Assembly (NCBI RefSeq): GCF_005222805.1
Contig: NZ_STGC01000005.1
Coordinates: 2,499,256-2,563,255 of the forward strand
DNA: 64,000 bases
Source of the DNA: Devosia sp. FKR38
GTDB taxonomy: Bacteria > Pseudomonadota > Alphaproteobacteria > Rhizobiales > Devosiaceae
Direction of reading: 5' to 3'
Numbering within the stretch: the first letter of the stretch is position 1; the number at the start of each line of letters is the position of its first letter. Positions 30,525-39,168 of the stretch are shown in pieces. The notes beneath the pieces are model-generated. The model was not told the DNA's origin and did not search any database. It saw nothing but the letters and a program-made list of their open reading frames with translations. The translations under genes were made by a program, and so were the position numbers.

Positions 30525-30968
30525 CTAGCCCGGTTCCCGCTCGGTGATGAGACCGATCTTGCTGAAGCCGCCAGCCGACAGGATCCCCATCACGCGCATC
30601 ACCGAACCGTAATTGGCCGTGGTATCGCCGCGCAGGAAGATGCGGTCTTCCGTGCCATTGGTTGCCTTTGCGCTGACGGCACTGACCAGATCGGCTTCCG
30701 ACACCACGTCTTCATCGACATAGATCGTGCCTTCGGGGGTCACCGCAACCGTGATCGGCTGCGTCTGGCTGGGCATTTCATTGGCGGCCGTCTTGGGCAG
30801 GTCGATCGGCACGCCGGCCGTCATCATGGGCGCGGCCACCATGAAGATGATCAGCAGCACCAGCATCACGTCCACCATGGGGGTGATGTTGATTTCGCTC
30901 ATCACCGCTTTCTTGCGACCGCGGCGGCCCCTGCCGCCCGAGCCGCCCGCAGCTGTGCCCATGCCCAT
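30525..30968 (-). CDS. tolR: TolR, biopolymer transport protein
   Basis: Inner-membrane proton-channel component of the Tol-Pal motor (ExbD/TolR family). The protein has 147 residues. A basic Gly/Arg-rich N-terminus precedes [23 protein letters not shown], the single transmembrane helix with its conserved proton-path Asp, then a periplasmic domain. GGAGCC lies 7 bases before the ATG at 30968, and the tolQ stop is 1 base away. An in-frame extension through tolQ is rejected because it would duplicate coding sequence. Confidence 0.97.
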   Translation of the reverse strand: MGMGTAAGGSGGRGRRGRKKAVMSEINITPMVDVMLVLLIIFMVAAPMMTAGVPIDLPKTAANEMPSQTQPITVAVTPEGTIYVDEDVVSEADLVSAVSAKATNGTEDRIFLRGDTTANYGSVMRVMGILSAGGFSKIGLITEREPG

Positions 30969-30969
30969 G

Positions 30970-31680
30970 TCAGCGGCTCCGTGCTTCGAGCTGGCGGCTG
31001 AGAATGGTGGAGAATTCGTCGGCAAAGCCCTCGAGCCGACCCACCATCTTGGCGGAGTCGGCGGAGAGCTTGTTATAGGCGATAACGGCAGGAATAGCGG
31101 CCACCAGGCCAATGGCGGTGGCAAACAGCGCCTCGGCGATCGGGCCGGCCACAACGGCCAGATTGGTGCTGGACGAGGCGGCAATGGCGGTAAAGGCGTT
31201 CATGATGCCCCACACCGTGCCGAACAGGCCGATGAACGGACCAGCCGAACCGATGGTCGCCAGGAACCCCAGGCGCTTTTCCAGATTCTCGCTCTCGCGG
31301 TTGATCGCCACGTCGAGCACCTTGTCCAGGCGCTGCTGCATGCCCACAAAACTGGCCGCATTCTGCTCGTGGCTGCGCTTCCACTCCTTCATGGCCGCAA
31401 CAAACACCGCGCCCATGCCGCCCGAAGGCTTTTCGGACTGCATCTGGTAGAGTTCTTCCAGCGACTGGCCGGACCAGAAGGTGCGCTCGAAGCGGTTCAT
31501 CTCGGCATTGGTGCGACGATACACGATCGTCTTGTCGATGATGATCGCCCAGCACCAGACGGAGGCACCCAATAGCCCCAGCATCACGGCCTTGACGATC
31601 CAGTCGGCGGCCCAGAACAGGCCCCAGATGGAAAAATCGGTGTGCGGCACGACGGCACCCACAGCGTCCATGGCTTCCAT
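30970..31680 (-). CDS. tolQ: TolQ, proton channel subunit
   Basis: Inner-membrane MotA/TolQ/ExbB protein of 236 residues with three transmembrane segments (near 20-40, 135-160 and 170-190). The pore motifs GFLATIGSAGPFIGLFGTVWGIMNAF and GPIAEALFATAIGLVAAIPAVIAYN are conserved. The ATG at 31680 is chosen because AAGGA lies 8 bases upstream; an in-frame GTG at 31707 has none. It heads tolQ-tolR-tolA-tolB. A TTGACA on the minus strand (31752-31747) is a candidate -35. ybgC, its usual upstream neighbour, is separated here by the sqr insertion. Confidence 0.97.
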   Translation of the reverse strand: MEAMDAVGAVVPHTDFSIWGLFWAADWIVKAVMLGLLGASVWCWAIIIDKTIVYRRTNAEMNRFERTFWSGQSLEELYQMQSEKPSGGMGAVFVAAMKEWKRSHEQNAASFVGMQQRLDKVLDVAINRESENLEKRLGFLATIGSAGPFIGLFGTVWGIMNAFTAIAASSSTNLAVVAGPIAEALFATAIGLVAAIPAVIAYNKLSADSAKMVGRLEGFADEFSTILSRQLEARSR

Positions 31681-32076
31681 GTAGTGATCCTTTTCGGCCC
31701 GGTTCACGCACCCGACCTTCAGCCTTCAGCCGATGCGGTCGAAATCTGTCAAAATTAAGAGAAATGCCCGGGAAACCAGCCCTTTGCGGCAGCACAACCG
31801 GACATGAAACTGCTTTGCCGCAATTATGGTCAAGGATTGGTTAACAAAGGCTCACATCGGCGGGCCCCACACCGGACACAACCCCGCTAGCTATTTATTT
31901 CCTTATATTCTAATATTCGTATGTATAGCCGCAACCCTGGGAGGGGCTCTGGCGCAGGCTTGTGCCAGATCAAAGACAGCGCGGATGGCGAGGATCATCA
32001 TGGCTCAAAACGGCCGACCCCATACCGAACGCCGCTCCGCCTCATCAGAAGCGGCGCATCACTGAGGAGGACTGCA
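31681..32076. other. Divergent promoter region between tolQ and sqr
   Basis: 396 bp holding the promoters of tolQ (minus) and sqr (plus). The middle (about 31890-31925) is markedly AT-rich for this genome. A 79-codon plus-strand frame from 31826 lacks a ribosome binding site and family features, so I do not call it. No repeats or tRNA are seen. Confidence 0.6.
31905..31916. promoter_or_regulatory. AT-rich palindrome upstream of sqr
   Basis: ATATT-CT-AATAT inside the AT-rich patch, about 160 bp before the sqr ATG. Bacterial sqr genes are often controlled by ArsR-family persulfide sensors (BigR/SqrR) that bind AT-rich palindromes. No such regulator is encoded nearby, so assignment is tentative. 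Confidence 0.35.
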
Positions 32077-33369
32077 ATGTCACATATCATCGTATTGGGC
32101 GCCGGACTGGGCGGCACCATCATGGCCTATGAACTGCGCGATCGGCTGGGCCTTGAGCACAAGATCTCCGTCATCAACAAGGGCGGCACCTATTCCTTTG
32201 TTCCCTCCAATCCCTGGGTTGCCGTCGGGTGGCGGGACCGCGAGGACGTCGAGATCGATCTCGCCCCGGTCTTTGCCAAGCGGCACATCGGCTTCTATCC
32301 CCAGGGCGCCAAGCGCGTTGATCCCCAGGCCAAGCGCATCGAACTGCTCGACGAGACCACGCTGGACTATGACTATCTGGTGATCGCCACCGGCCCCGAA
32401 CTGGCCTTCGACGAGATCGAGGGTTTCGGTCCGCAGCAGCAGACGCAGTCGGTCTGTTTCGTCGACCATGCCGTGTCGGCCAAGTCCGCCTTTGATCGCC
32501 TGCTTGCCAATCCCGGTCCAGTCGTCATCGGCGCCGTACAGGGCGCCTCCTGCTTCGGCCCGGCCTATGAATTCGCCTTTATCCTCGACAAGGCGCTGCG
32601 CGATGCCAAGATCCGCGACCGCGTGCCGATGACCTTCGTCACCTCCGAACCCTATATCGGCCACCTCGGCCTGGATGGCGTGGGCGACACCAAGGGCCTG
32701 CTCGAAAGCGAGATGCGCCAGCATCACATCAAATGGGTCTGCAATGCCAAGGTGGAGAAATTCGCCGACGGCAAGGTCTATGCCGCCGAGATGGGTGACG
32801 ACGGCACCGCCGTGCGCCAGCACGAGATCCCGTTCTCCTACGCCATGATGCTGCCCGCCTTCCGCGGCGTTGCTGCGGTGCGCGGCATCGAGGGGCTCAC
32901 CAATCCGCGGGGCTTCATCCTGGCGGACAAGTACCAGCGCAACCCCACCTTCCCCGAGGTTTTCTCGATCGGCGTCTGCGTGGCCATTCCACCTGTCGGC
33001 AAGACGCCGGTCCCCGTGGGCGTGCCCAAGACCGGCTTCATGATCGAATCCATGGTCACCGCCACCGCCCACAACATCGCCAACTTGGTCGCCGGCAAGC
33101 AACCCCAGGCCGAAGCAACCTGGAACGCCATCTGCCTGGCCGACTTCGGCGACGGCGGTGTCGCCTTTGTCGCCCAGCCCCAGATTCCGCCGCGCAATGT
33201 GAACTGGGCCGCCTCCGGCAAATGGGTCCACACCGCCAAGGTCGGCTTCGAGAAATACTTCCTGCACAAGATCCGCTCAGGGACCTCCGAGCCCTTCTAT
33301 GAGAAGCTCGCCCTGCAGGTCCTGGGCATCGACAAACTCAAGGCCATCAAGCTCGACAAGACAGAATAG
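32077..33369 (+). CDS. sqr: Sulfide:quinone oxidoreductase
   Basis: FAD enzyme that oxidises sulfide and passes electrons to the quinone pool, at the inner membrane. 430 residues. The N-terminal FAD loop GAGLGG is at 8-13. Cysteines 127, 159 (GASCFGPAYEF) and 353 (NAICLADFG) match the spacing of the three key cysteines of characterised SQRs (128, 160 and 356 in the Acidithiobacillus enzyme). The second nucleotide motif and the C-terminal amphipathic helical region (FEKYFLHKIRSG) fit membrane association. GAGGAGG precedes the ATG. The gene sits between tolQ and ybgC, normally adjacent, and converges on ybgC with a gap of 6 bp. Confidence 0.88.
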   Translation: MSHIIVLGAGLGGTIMAYELRDRLGLEHKISVINKGGTYSFVPSNPWVAVGWRDREDVEIDLAPVFAKRHIGFYPQGAKRVDPQAKRIELLDETTLDYDYLVIATGPELAFDEIEGFGPQQQTQSVCFVDHAVSAKSAFDRLLANPGPVVIGAVQGASCFGPAYEFAFILDKALRDAKIRDRVPMTFVTSEPYIGHLGLDGVGDTKGLLESEMRQHHIKWVCNAKVEKFADGKVYAAEMGDDGTAVRQHEIPFSYAMMLPAFRGVAAVRGIEGLTNPRGFILADKYQRNPTFPEVFSIGVCVAIPPVGKTPVPVGVPKTGFMIESMVTATAHNIANLVAGKQPQAEATWNAICLADFGDGGVAFVAQPQIPPRNVNWAASGKWVHTAKVGFEKYFLHKIRSGTSEPFYEKLALQVLGIDKLKAIKLDKTE

Positions 33370-33375
33370 CCGCGA

Positions 33376-33774
33376 TCACTGGACCGGCGCGAACAGCCCG
33401 AGGATTGCCTTGGGCAAGCGCGCCGGTCCGCCACTGGTCTTGATCGCCACCACCACCACACTGGCCCGCGTCAGCACGGCATCACCCCGCAGAATGGTCT
33501 GCTTGAGGGTGAGCCGTGCGCCGCTCATCGCCTCGACCGCCGTCGTCACGGTCAGCAGGTCATCGATATGGGCAGCCCCGTCAAACGCGATGTCCATCGC
33601 GCGCACAGCAAAGGCCAGCCCTTGCTCGGCCAGCGCGCTGTGATGGATACCGGCGTCACGCAAAAACTCCGTGCGCCCCCTCTCGAAGAACTTGAGATAG
33701 GCCGCGTGATAGACATTGCCGGAAAAATCGGTGTCTTCGTAATAGATGCGGACTGGGAACTGGTGGACACTCAT
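33376..33774 (-). CDS. ybgC: Acyl-CoA thioesterase YbgC
   Basis: Hot-dog-fold thioesterase of 132 residues linked to the Tol-Pal cluster in most Proteobacteria. The signature YYEDTDFSGNVYHAAYLKFFERGRTEFL carries the catalytic Asp near residue 16 and the following His. It hydrolyses short or medium acyl-CoA or acyl-ACP; its physiological role is uncertain. The start overlaps the stop of the upstream Nudix gene by 4 bp, so it is the last gene of the ruvC-ruvA-ruvB-Nudix-ybgC operon. Confidence 0.95.
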   Translation of the reverse strand: MSVHQFPVRIYYEDTDFSGNVYHAAYLKFFERGRTEFLRDAGIHHSALAEQGLAFAVRAMDIAFDGAAHIDDLLTVTTAVEAMSGARLTLKQTILRGDAVLTRASVVVVAIKTSGGPARLPKAILGLFAPVQ

Positions 33775-34286
33775 GGCCGGGGCATATCCGTCGGCTCTTC
33801 GACAAACACCACATGCTCGGGTTGGCCCGACAGGTTTCGCAGCCGCTCCGGCAGCCAGGACGGCTTCAACCGCGCCGCGCTCAGTGCCGGCCCGTCCAGC
33901 GGCAGCCAGGAGAAGTGCAACACATGCCCCTCGTCTTCCCGCACGAGGAAGGGCTGTGGTCCGCCCGGCCGAACCTCGGGCGGCAGCTCGATGGCATAGA
34001 CGAAGCCCAGTTCATGATAGCGCTCGCCGGCGCGGCCATAAAGGCTCTCATAGGTGAACAGCAGCGGGCCGAGATCAGCAGGCATCGCCAGCTCCTCGGC
34101 GATCTCGCGCGCCAGCGCCAGCTCGGTGGTCTCGCCCATCTCCACCCGCCCGCCGGGCAGCATGCAGTAGTCGTCGTCATCCTCGCGGTCGACCAGCAGA
34201 TGCCCATCACGGATGGCAGCCCCTGCAACACGGAAGTTGAAGCGCATGCCCTCGGCGGCAAAGCTCAGCAGAGTGCGTCCGCTCAT
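33771..34286 (-). CDS. Nudix hydrolase
   Basis: A 171-residue Nudix protein. The Nudix box ([24 protein letters not shown]) is complete at the catalytic glutamates, with Ala in place of the last Gly. The N-terminal half ([19 protein letters not shown]) and later [10 protein letters not shown] match phosphohydrolases of the MutT/ADP-ribose type; the substrate is unknown. It overlaps ruvB by 4 bp upstream and ybgC by 4 bp downstream, so it is embedded in the ruv-ybgC operon. An oxidised-nucleotide or coenzyme role would fit the repair neighbours but is inferred. Confidence 0.9.
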   Translation of the reverse strand: MSGRTLLSFAAEGMRFNFRVAGAAIRDGHLLVDREDDDDYCMLPGGRVEMGETTELALAREIAEELAMPADLGPLLFTYESLYGRAGERYHELGFVYAIELPPEVRPGGPQPFLVREDEGHVLHFSWLPLDGPALSAARLKPSWLPERLRNLSGQPEHVVFVEEPTDMPRP

Positions 34287-35320
34287 TCTTCCGGGTCCTC
34301 GAACAGGCTCGACTGATTGCCAACAAAGCCCTGCGGCACGATCCGCCCCATATGCTGAAAGGCTGTTCCGGTCAGCATGCGTCCGCGCGGCGTGCGCTGG
34401 ATGAACCCCTGCTGGATCAGATAGGGCTCGACGATCTCCTCGATGGCATCGCGCGGCTCGCTCAGCGCGGCAGCAATGGTCTCGATCCCCACCGGTCCGC
34501 CATTGTAGAAATCGGCAATCGTCGTCAGATACCGTCGGTCGAGCTGATCGAGCCCGCGCGCATCCACGTCCAGCCGCAGCAGCGCCTTGTCGGCAATGGC
34601 GCGGGTGATCTCCCCGGCATTCTCCACCAGCGCAAAATCAGTCACACGCCGCAGCAGCCGCCCCGCAATACGCGGCGTGCCACGCGAGCGTCGGGCAATC
34701 TCCATCGCCCCGTCGGGCGCCATCGGCATGCCCAGCAGCCGCGCGCCGCGCTGCACGATCAGCACCAGTTCCTCGGGGGTGTAGAAATTGAGCCGCACCG
34801 GAATGCCGAAGCGGTCGCGCAGCGGCGTGGTCAACAGACCCGCTCGCGTCGTCGCCCCCACCAGCGTAAACCGCGCCAGATCGATGCGCACCGAGCGGGC
34901 CGCGGGCCCCTCCCCGATGATCAGATCGAGCTGGAAATCTTCCATCGCCGGATAGAGCACTTCCTCGATGGCCGGATTGAGCCGGTGGATCTCATCGATG
35001 AACAGCACATCGCGGTCTTCGAGATTAGTCAGCAGCGCCGCCAGATCGCCGGCCTTGGCGATCACCGGGCCGGACGTGGCGCGAAAGCCCACGCCCAACT
35101 CCTTGGAGATGATCTGCGCCAGCGTTGTTTTGCCCAGGCCCGGCGGGCCCACGAACAGCACGTGATCGAGCGCCGCGCCGCGCTGCTTGGCAGCCTGGAT
35201 GAACACTTCGAGGTTCGCCCGCGCCGCCGCCTGGCCAACAAATTCTGAAAACCCTGACGGGCGCAGGGACACATCCAGCGGATCGTCACGGCCGGCCGCC
35301 GGCGAAGTCAGGTCAGTCAA
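34283..35320 (-). CDS. ruvB: Holliday junction DNA helicase RuvB
   Basis: Hexameric AAA+ motor that drives branch migration with RuvA. 345 residues: Walker [13 protein letters not shown], Walker [13 protein letters not shown], sensor region [18 protein letters not shown], and a C-terminal winged-helix DNA-binding domain ending [17 protein letters not shown]. It overlaps ruvA by 4 bp, and its stop overlaps the Nudix start. No oddities. Confidence 0.98.
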   Translation of the reverse strand: MTDLTSPAAGRDDPLDVSLRPSGFSEFVGQAAARANLEVFIQAAKQRGAALDHVLFVGPPGLGKTTLAQIISKELGVGFRATSGPVIAKAGDLAALLTNLEDRDVLFIDEIHRLNPAIEEVLYPAMEDFQLDLIIGEGPAARSVRIDLARFTLVGATTRAGLLTTPLRDRFGIPVRLNFYTPEELVLIVQRGARLLGMPMAPDGAMEIARRSRGTPRIAGRLLRRVTDFALVENAGEITRAIADKALLRLDVDARGLDQLDRRYLTTIADFYNGGPVGIETIAAALSEPRDAIEEIVEPYLIQQGFIQRTPRGRMLTGTAFQHMGRIVPQGFVGNQSSLFEDPEE

Positions 35321-35934
35321 GTGCTCAACTCCCGCAGGCCCAGACGGATCAGTTTCTCGGTCGGCACACCCTCACCCTCGCGGGCAACAATGCGCGCCAG
35401 CGCGGCCGAGGCCTGGGCGCTGGAATAGCCCAGATTGGTCAGCGCCGAAACCGCATCACTGATCGCGGTCGGGGCAACGCCCTCGCCCAGCGCCGCCTGC
35501 AGCCCCAGCGTGCCCGCATCAATGGCGCCGCCCGTCGGCACCTTGCCCTTGAGTTCGGTGACCAGACGCAGCGCCAGCTTGGGGCCAACGCCATTGGCCC
35601 GGCCGATCATCGCTTTGTCCTGCAGCGCAATGGCGCTCGACAATTCGCTCGGCGACAGCACGGAAAGGATCGACAGCGCCACGCGCGCGCCTACGCCCTG
35701 CACCGTCGACAGCAAATTGAACCAGGCCTTTTCGCTCTCGCTGGAAAAGCCATAGAGCCGGATCATGTCCTCGCGCACAATGGTCTCGATGAACACCACC
35801 GCCGCTTCGCCAACCCGCGGCAGCGCCTGCAGCGTCCGGCTCGAGCAATGCGCCTCGTAACAGACCCCGCCGCAATCGATCAGCACGTGATCATCGCCAA
35901 AGCTGTCCACAAGGCCCTTGAGCTTCCCGATCAT
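35317..35934 (-). CDS. ruvA: Holliday junction DNA helicase RuvA
   Basis: Junction-binding subunit that tetramerises on four-way DNA. 205 residues: OB-fold domain I (starts [29 protein letters not shown]), helix-hairpin-helix domain II ([14 protein letters not shown] and [19 protein letters not shown]), and C-terminal domain III ([19 protein letters not shown]), which contacts RuvB. It overlaps ruvC and ruvB by 4 bp each. Confidence 0.98.
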   Translation of the reverse strand: MIGKLKGLVDSFGDDHVLIDCGGVCYEAHCSSRTLQALPRVGEAAVVFIETIVREDMIRLYGFSSESEKAWFNLLSTVQGVGARVALSILSVLSPSELSSAIALQDKAMIGRANGVGPKLALRLVTELKGKVPTGGAIDAGTLGLQAALGEGVAPTAISDAVSALTNLGYSSAQASAALARIVAREGEGVPTEKLIRLGLRELST

Positions 35935-36437
35935 GCCAGGGCCCTCAGCCGCTGATTGGCGACACGGTGATGCGCGTGGCAGATAGCGATGGCCAACGCA
36001 TCGGCCGCATCGGCGCCCTTGAAATCAGCCTGCGGCATCAGCGTCTTGACCATCAGTGCCACCTGTCCCTTTTCCGCATGGCCCGTGCCGACCACCGATT
36101 TCTTCACCAGATTGGCCGCATATTCGGCTACCGGCAGACCGCGTGCGGCTGGCGTCAGCAAGGCAACGCCGCGCGCCTGCCCCAGAATCAGCGCCGACCG
36201 CGCCCCCGCATTGACGAAGGTCTCCTCAACCGCCGCCTCATCAGGCACAAACCGGTCGAGCACCTCCCCCAGACCGGCGAACAGGATCGCCAGCCGCTCG
36301 GCCAGCGAACCGTCGACTGGCGGCGTCACCGTTCCGGCGGCAACAAAACTCAGCCGGTTGCCCTGCGATTCGATCACACCCCAGCCGCAGCGGCGCAGCC
36401 CGGGATCGATGCCGATGATTCGTGTGGATAAGCTCAT
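35931..36437 (-). CDS. ruvC: Crossover junction endodeoxyribonuclease RuvC
   Basis: Dimeric nuclease that resolves Holliday junctions. 168 residues in the RNase H fold. The first catalytic Asp is in [13 protein letters not shown]; the other acidic residues are in AAVEETF and in [17 protein letters not shown] near the C-terminus. The ATG at 36437 has AAGGA 7 bases upstream; a TTG two codons earlier is less likely. It heads the ruvC-ruvA-ruvB-Nudix-ybgC operon, and yebC lies just upstream beyond the GGDEF gene, a common neighbourhood. Confidence 0.97.
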   Translation of the reverse strand: MSLSTRIIGIDPGLRRCGWGVIESQGNRLSFVAAGTVTPPVDGSLAERLAILFAGLGEVLDRFVPDEAAVEETFVNAGARSALILGQARGVALLTPAARGLPVAEYAANLVKKSVVGTGHAEKGQVALMVKTLMPQADFKGADAADALAIAICHAHHRVANQRLRALA

Positions 36438-36600
36438 GTGCAATCCTTAGTCGTCACCAGGCAAGCTAACAAATACTGTGTGAACAAACCGGCAACACCA
36501 GCGGTGGATAACCCCGCCATTAGGAAATTTACACCTTTCGCGGCAACACATTCTTTAACATGGCGCCCTAGCATCCGCGGCGGGAATGCAGGAAGCAATT

Positions 36601-37371
36601 ATGAGTGATATCAAGACCATCCTTCCAGAGAAGGCATGGCTTCGGCTGTGGCGAATCTTCGGGCTTGTTAACGCAGCCTCCGTTGCCGTGTCCGTGATTG
36701 TCACCCACACCATCATGGAAGTGTTCTCGGCCGGCATCAACGTGCAGGGGCTCGCCGTAGCCATCGTGACGCCGCTGCTGCTGGGCGGCCCCATGCTCTT
36801 CGTGCTGCTGCTCAAGAATGAGCAATTGCGCCACGCCAATACCCAGCTCCGCCTGATGGCCAGCACCGACTGGCTGACCCAATGCCTCAATCGCGGCGCC
36901 TTCACTCATCGCGTCACCACTGCGCTGGCCAGCGCCGCCAAGGGAGGCGCGCTGCTGGTCCTCGACGCTGACGACTTCAAGAGCGTCAATGACCGCTTTG
37001 GACATGACTGCGGCGATGAGGCCCTGCGCCTGATGGCGGCCGCGATCCGAGCGGCTAGCCCCGCCGCTGCTCTGGTCGGTCGGCTGGGTGGCGAAGAGTT
37101 TGGCATTTTCCTGCCCGGCAGCGGATCAGCAGACGCTGCCGCTGTGACCTGGGACCTCCAGCAGTCGATCTCGGCCATCGACTTCCGCCCGCTCGGCCAG
37201 CCCTGCGCACTGTCGGTGTCGGTCGGCAGCGCCACCAGCGCCGAACGCGGCGATCTGGCCGGGCTCTACCGTCTCGCCGATCAGCGTCTCTATGCCGCCA
37301 AGGCCCGGACCAACAAGGTGTCCGCCGCCCCAGTGGCCACGCCTGAACCAACCACAGCCGCCGCGGCATAA
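36601..37371 (+). CDS. Membrane diguanylate cyclase (GGDEF)
   Basis: A 256-residue protein with two N-terminal transmembrane helices (about 20-42 and 50-72), a short linker helix and a GGDEF domain (about 90-235). The active site reads GGEEF, and the metal-binding Asp in LLVLDADDFKSVND is present, so cyclic-di-GMP synthesis is likely. No RxxD inhibitory site is seen five residues before GGEEF. GGAAG precedes the ATG at 36601; the ATG at 36586 lacks one. It is divergent from ruvC and convergent with yebC. The signal it senses is unknown. Confidence 0.9.
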   Translation: MSDIKTILPEKAWLRLWRIFGLVNAASVAVSVIVTHTIMEVFSAGINVQGLAVAIVTPLLLGGPMLFVLLLKNEQLRHANTQLRLMASTDWLTQCLNRGAFTHRVTTALASAAKGGALLVLDADDFKSVNDRFGHDCGDEALRLMAAAIRAASPAAALVGRLGGEEFGIFLPGSGSADAAAVTWDLQQSISAIDFRPLGQPCALSVSVGSATSAERGDLAGLYRLADQRLYAAKARTNKVSAAPVATPEPTTAAAA

Positions 37372-37398
37372 AAAAGGGCGGCACCCGCGGCGCCGCCC
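37370..37398 (-). terminator. Intrinsic terminator of yebC
   Basis: GGGCGGC (37376-37382) pairs with GCCGCCC (37392-37398), followed on the minus strand by six T. It lies 36 bp past the yebC stop and against the stop of the convergent GGDEF gene, so it may act in both directions. Confidence 0.85.
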
Positions 37399-37433
37399 AG
37401 CAAACTCTTTGACCAAACCAGTCCGTCGGGCGA

Positions 37434-38180
37434 TCAGCCCTCGAGCTTGGCCATGTCCTCGTCGCTCATCTCGAAGTTCGAATAGACGTTCTGCACGTCA
37501 TCGTCTTCTTCCAGCGTCGAGATCAGCTTCATCAGCGTCGCGCCCTTTTCCGCATCGATGGCGGTATTGGTCTGCGGCTTCCACACGGCCTTGACTGATT
37601 CGGCTTCGCCCAGCACCTTTTCCAGCGCTGCGGCCACATCCACCATCGCTTCAAAGCTGGTGGTGATATAGTGGCCTTCCTCGTCGCTCTCGACGTCATC
37701 GGCGCCAGCCTCAATGGCGGCTTCCATGACCTTGTCTTCCGAGCCGGCCTTGGCCGGGTAGGTGATCTCGCCCACCTTGTCGAACATGAAACCAACCGAA
37801 TTGGTTTCACCCATCGCGCCGCCATTCTTGGAGAAATAGGAGCGGACGTTGGAGGCCGTGCGATTGCGGTTATCGGTCAGCGTTTCCACGATGATCGCCA
37901 CGCCGCCCGGGCCATAGCCCTCGTAGCGGATCTCTTCGAAATTCTCGCCGTCCGAACCGATGGCCTTCTTGATGGCCCGGTCGATATTGTCCTTGGGCAT
38001 GGACTGCGAACGCGCATTGACCACGGCCAGGCGCAGGCGCGAGTTGAAGGCCGGGTCCGGCATGCCCAGCTTGGCCGCCACGGTGATTTCACGGGCCAGC
38101 TTGGAGAAGACTTTCGAGCGCGCTGCGTCGCTCTTGCCCTTGCGGTGCATGATATTTTTGGCGTGTGAATGGCCTGCCAT
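37434..38180 (-). CDS. yebC: YebC/TACO1-family regulatory protein
   Basis: A 248-residue member of the YebC/PmpR/TACO1 family (starts [19 protein letters not shown]; ends [12 protein letters not shown]). Members are described as DNA-binding regulators or as ribosome-associated factors easing translation of proline stretches; which applies here is unknown. The three-domain length is normal, with the acidic middle segment [15 protein letters not shown]. It is near ruvC, as in many Proteobacteria. A strong terminator follows. Confidence 0.95.
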   Translation of the reverse strand: MAGHSHAKNIMHRKGKSDAARSKVFSKLAREITVAAKLGMPDPAFNSRLRLAVVNARSQSMPKDNIDRAIKKAIGSDGENFEEIRYEGYGPGGVAIIVETLTDNRNRTASNVRSYFSKNGGAMGETNSVGFMFDKVGEITYPAKAGSEDKVMEAAIEAGADDVESDEEGHYITTSFEAMVDVAAALEKVLGEAESVKAVWKPQTNTAIDAEKGATLMKLISTLEEDDDVQNVYSNFEMSDEDMAKLEG

Positions 38181-38270
38181 AGGTCACTGCCCTCGTGCTC
38201 TGGATGCGGTATTGGTGGCGCGTTATAGGCAAGGCTGCGCCGCTTGTGAAGCCGCAGCGACGCTGCACGC

Positions 38271-38708
38271 CTAAGGCTGCTGGCGCGCGAAGCGCTCCAC
38301 CATCACCGGCAGGGTCACCACGCTCACCACGCCCTCGGTCGCCGCCACACGGTCGCGCACCGCCTGCAGGGCCGCCCCGTCGGCCGCCTCCACCAGCAGC
38401 ACCATGTCGGTTTCCCCCGCCACCGAGTCGCAACGCACGATCTCGGCAATGCCCATCAGCTGCGGCGCCACCACCGCGCATTGCGCCCCCAGCGTCGTCA
38501 CCAGCATATAGGCCCGCGCCCCGCGCAGGCTGGCGCCGCGCCGGATCGAATAGCCGGCAATCAGCCCATCGGCGACCAGCCGGGCAATGCGCTCCTGTAC
38601 GCTCGACACCGAAAGGCCGACCGCTGCGCCGATCTGTTTGAGCGGCTGCCGGCTGTCTGCGCACAGCAGGTCCAGGATCGCGCTGTCGATGGCGTCAGGT
38701 TCGCGCAT
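38271..38708 (-). CDS. Lrp/AsnC-family transcriptional regulator
   Basis: A 145-residue regulator with N-terminal helix-turn-helix (IDSAILDLLCADSRQPLKQIGAAVGLSVSSVQERIARL) and a C-terminal RAM/ACT-like domain (about 65-140, VRCDSVAGETDMVLLVEAADGAAL). Such proteins sense amino acids as octamers. The ATG at 38708 has GGAGAAG upstream, and a 104-residue extension in the same frame is rejected. It is divergent from the DUF1272 gene, 99 bp apart, so control of that gene is plausible. Confidence 0.92.
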   Translation of the reverse strand: MREPDAIDSAILDLLCADSRQPLKQIGAAVGLSVSSVQERIARLVADGLIAGYSIRRGASLRGARAYMLVTTLGAQCAVVAPQLMGIAEIVRCDSVAGETDMVLLVEAADGAALQAVRDRVAATEGVVSVVTLPVMVERFARQQP

Positions 38709-38807
38709 GGCTTCTCCGCCGGAAAACCACCGGTCCGTTCCGGATGATGTCAGGACATAGCCAGCGGCAATCCATGCGACAAGACGGTATACCCCACGGA
38801 GCCCGCC

Positions 38808-39116
38808 ATGCTGGACCTCAGACCCAATTGCGAATGTTGCGACACCGACCTGCCGCCCGACGCCACCCATGCCCGCATCTGCAGCTATGAATGCACCTTC
38901 TGCGCCGACTGCGTCGACACCGTACTGCACAATGTCTGCCCCAATTGCGGTGGCGGCTTCCAGCCGCGCCCCATCCGTCCGCGCGGCGAATGGCGTCCGG
39001 GCGAGGGCCTGCGCCATCATCCTGCTTCAACCCAACGGCGCAGCCTGCGGTTCAGCCGCGACGCGGTCACAGCCTTCAGCCAAAGCCTGCGGCATCTGCC
39101 ACCCGAACAGCGCTAG
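38808..39116 (+). CDS. DUF1272 zinc-ribbon-like protein
   Basis: A 102-residue cytosolic protein. The first 55 residues carry the DUF1272 pattern: nine cysteines in NCECC, ICSYECTFCADC and VCPNCGGG, which should bind one or two metal ions. The rest is basic and rich in Arg and Pro. The function of the family is unknown. It often stands beside Lrp-type regulators and amino-acid exporters; here it is divergent from an Lrp gene. Confidence 0.88.
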   Translation: MLDLRPNCECCDTDLPPDATHARICSYECTFCADCVDTVLHNVCPNCGGGFQPRPIRPRGEWRPGEGLRHHPASTQRRSLRFSRDAVTAFSQSLRHLPPEQR

Positions 39117-39168
39117 TCTGGGTGCAACAGGTTACTTCGGGCGCTGTCGCCGAGTGAGCACGCAGCAT

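Noticed and set aside
31826-32065. 79-codon plus-strand frame with a hydrophobic stretch before sqr
   Set aside because: No ribosome binding site, no family, and it overlaps the sqr promoter; the hydrophobic stretch follows from the AT-rich patch.
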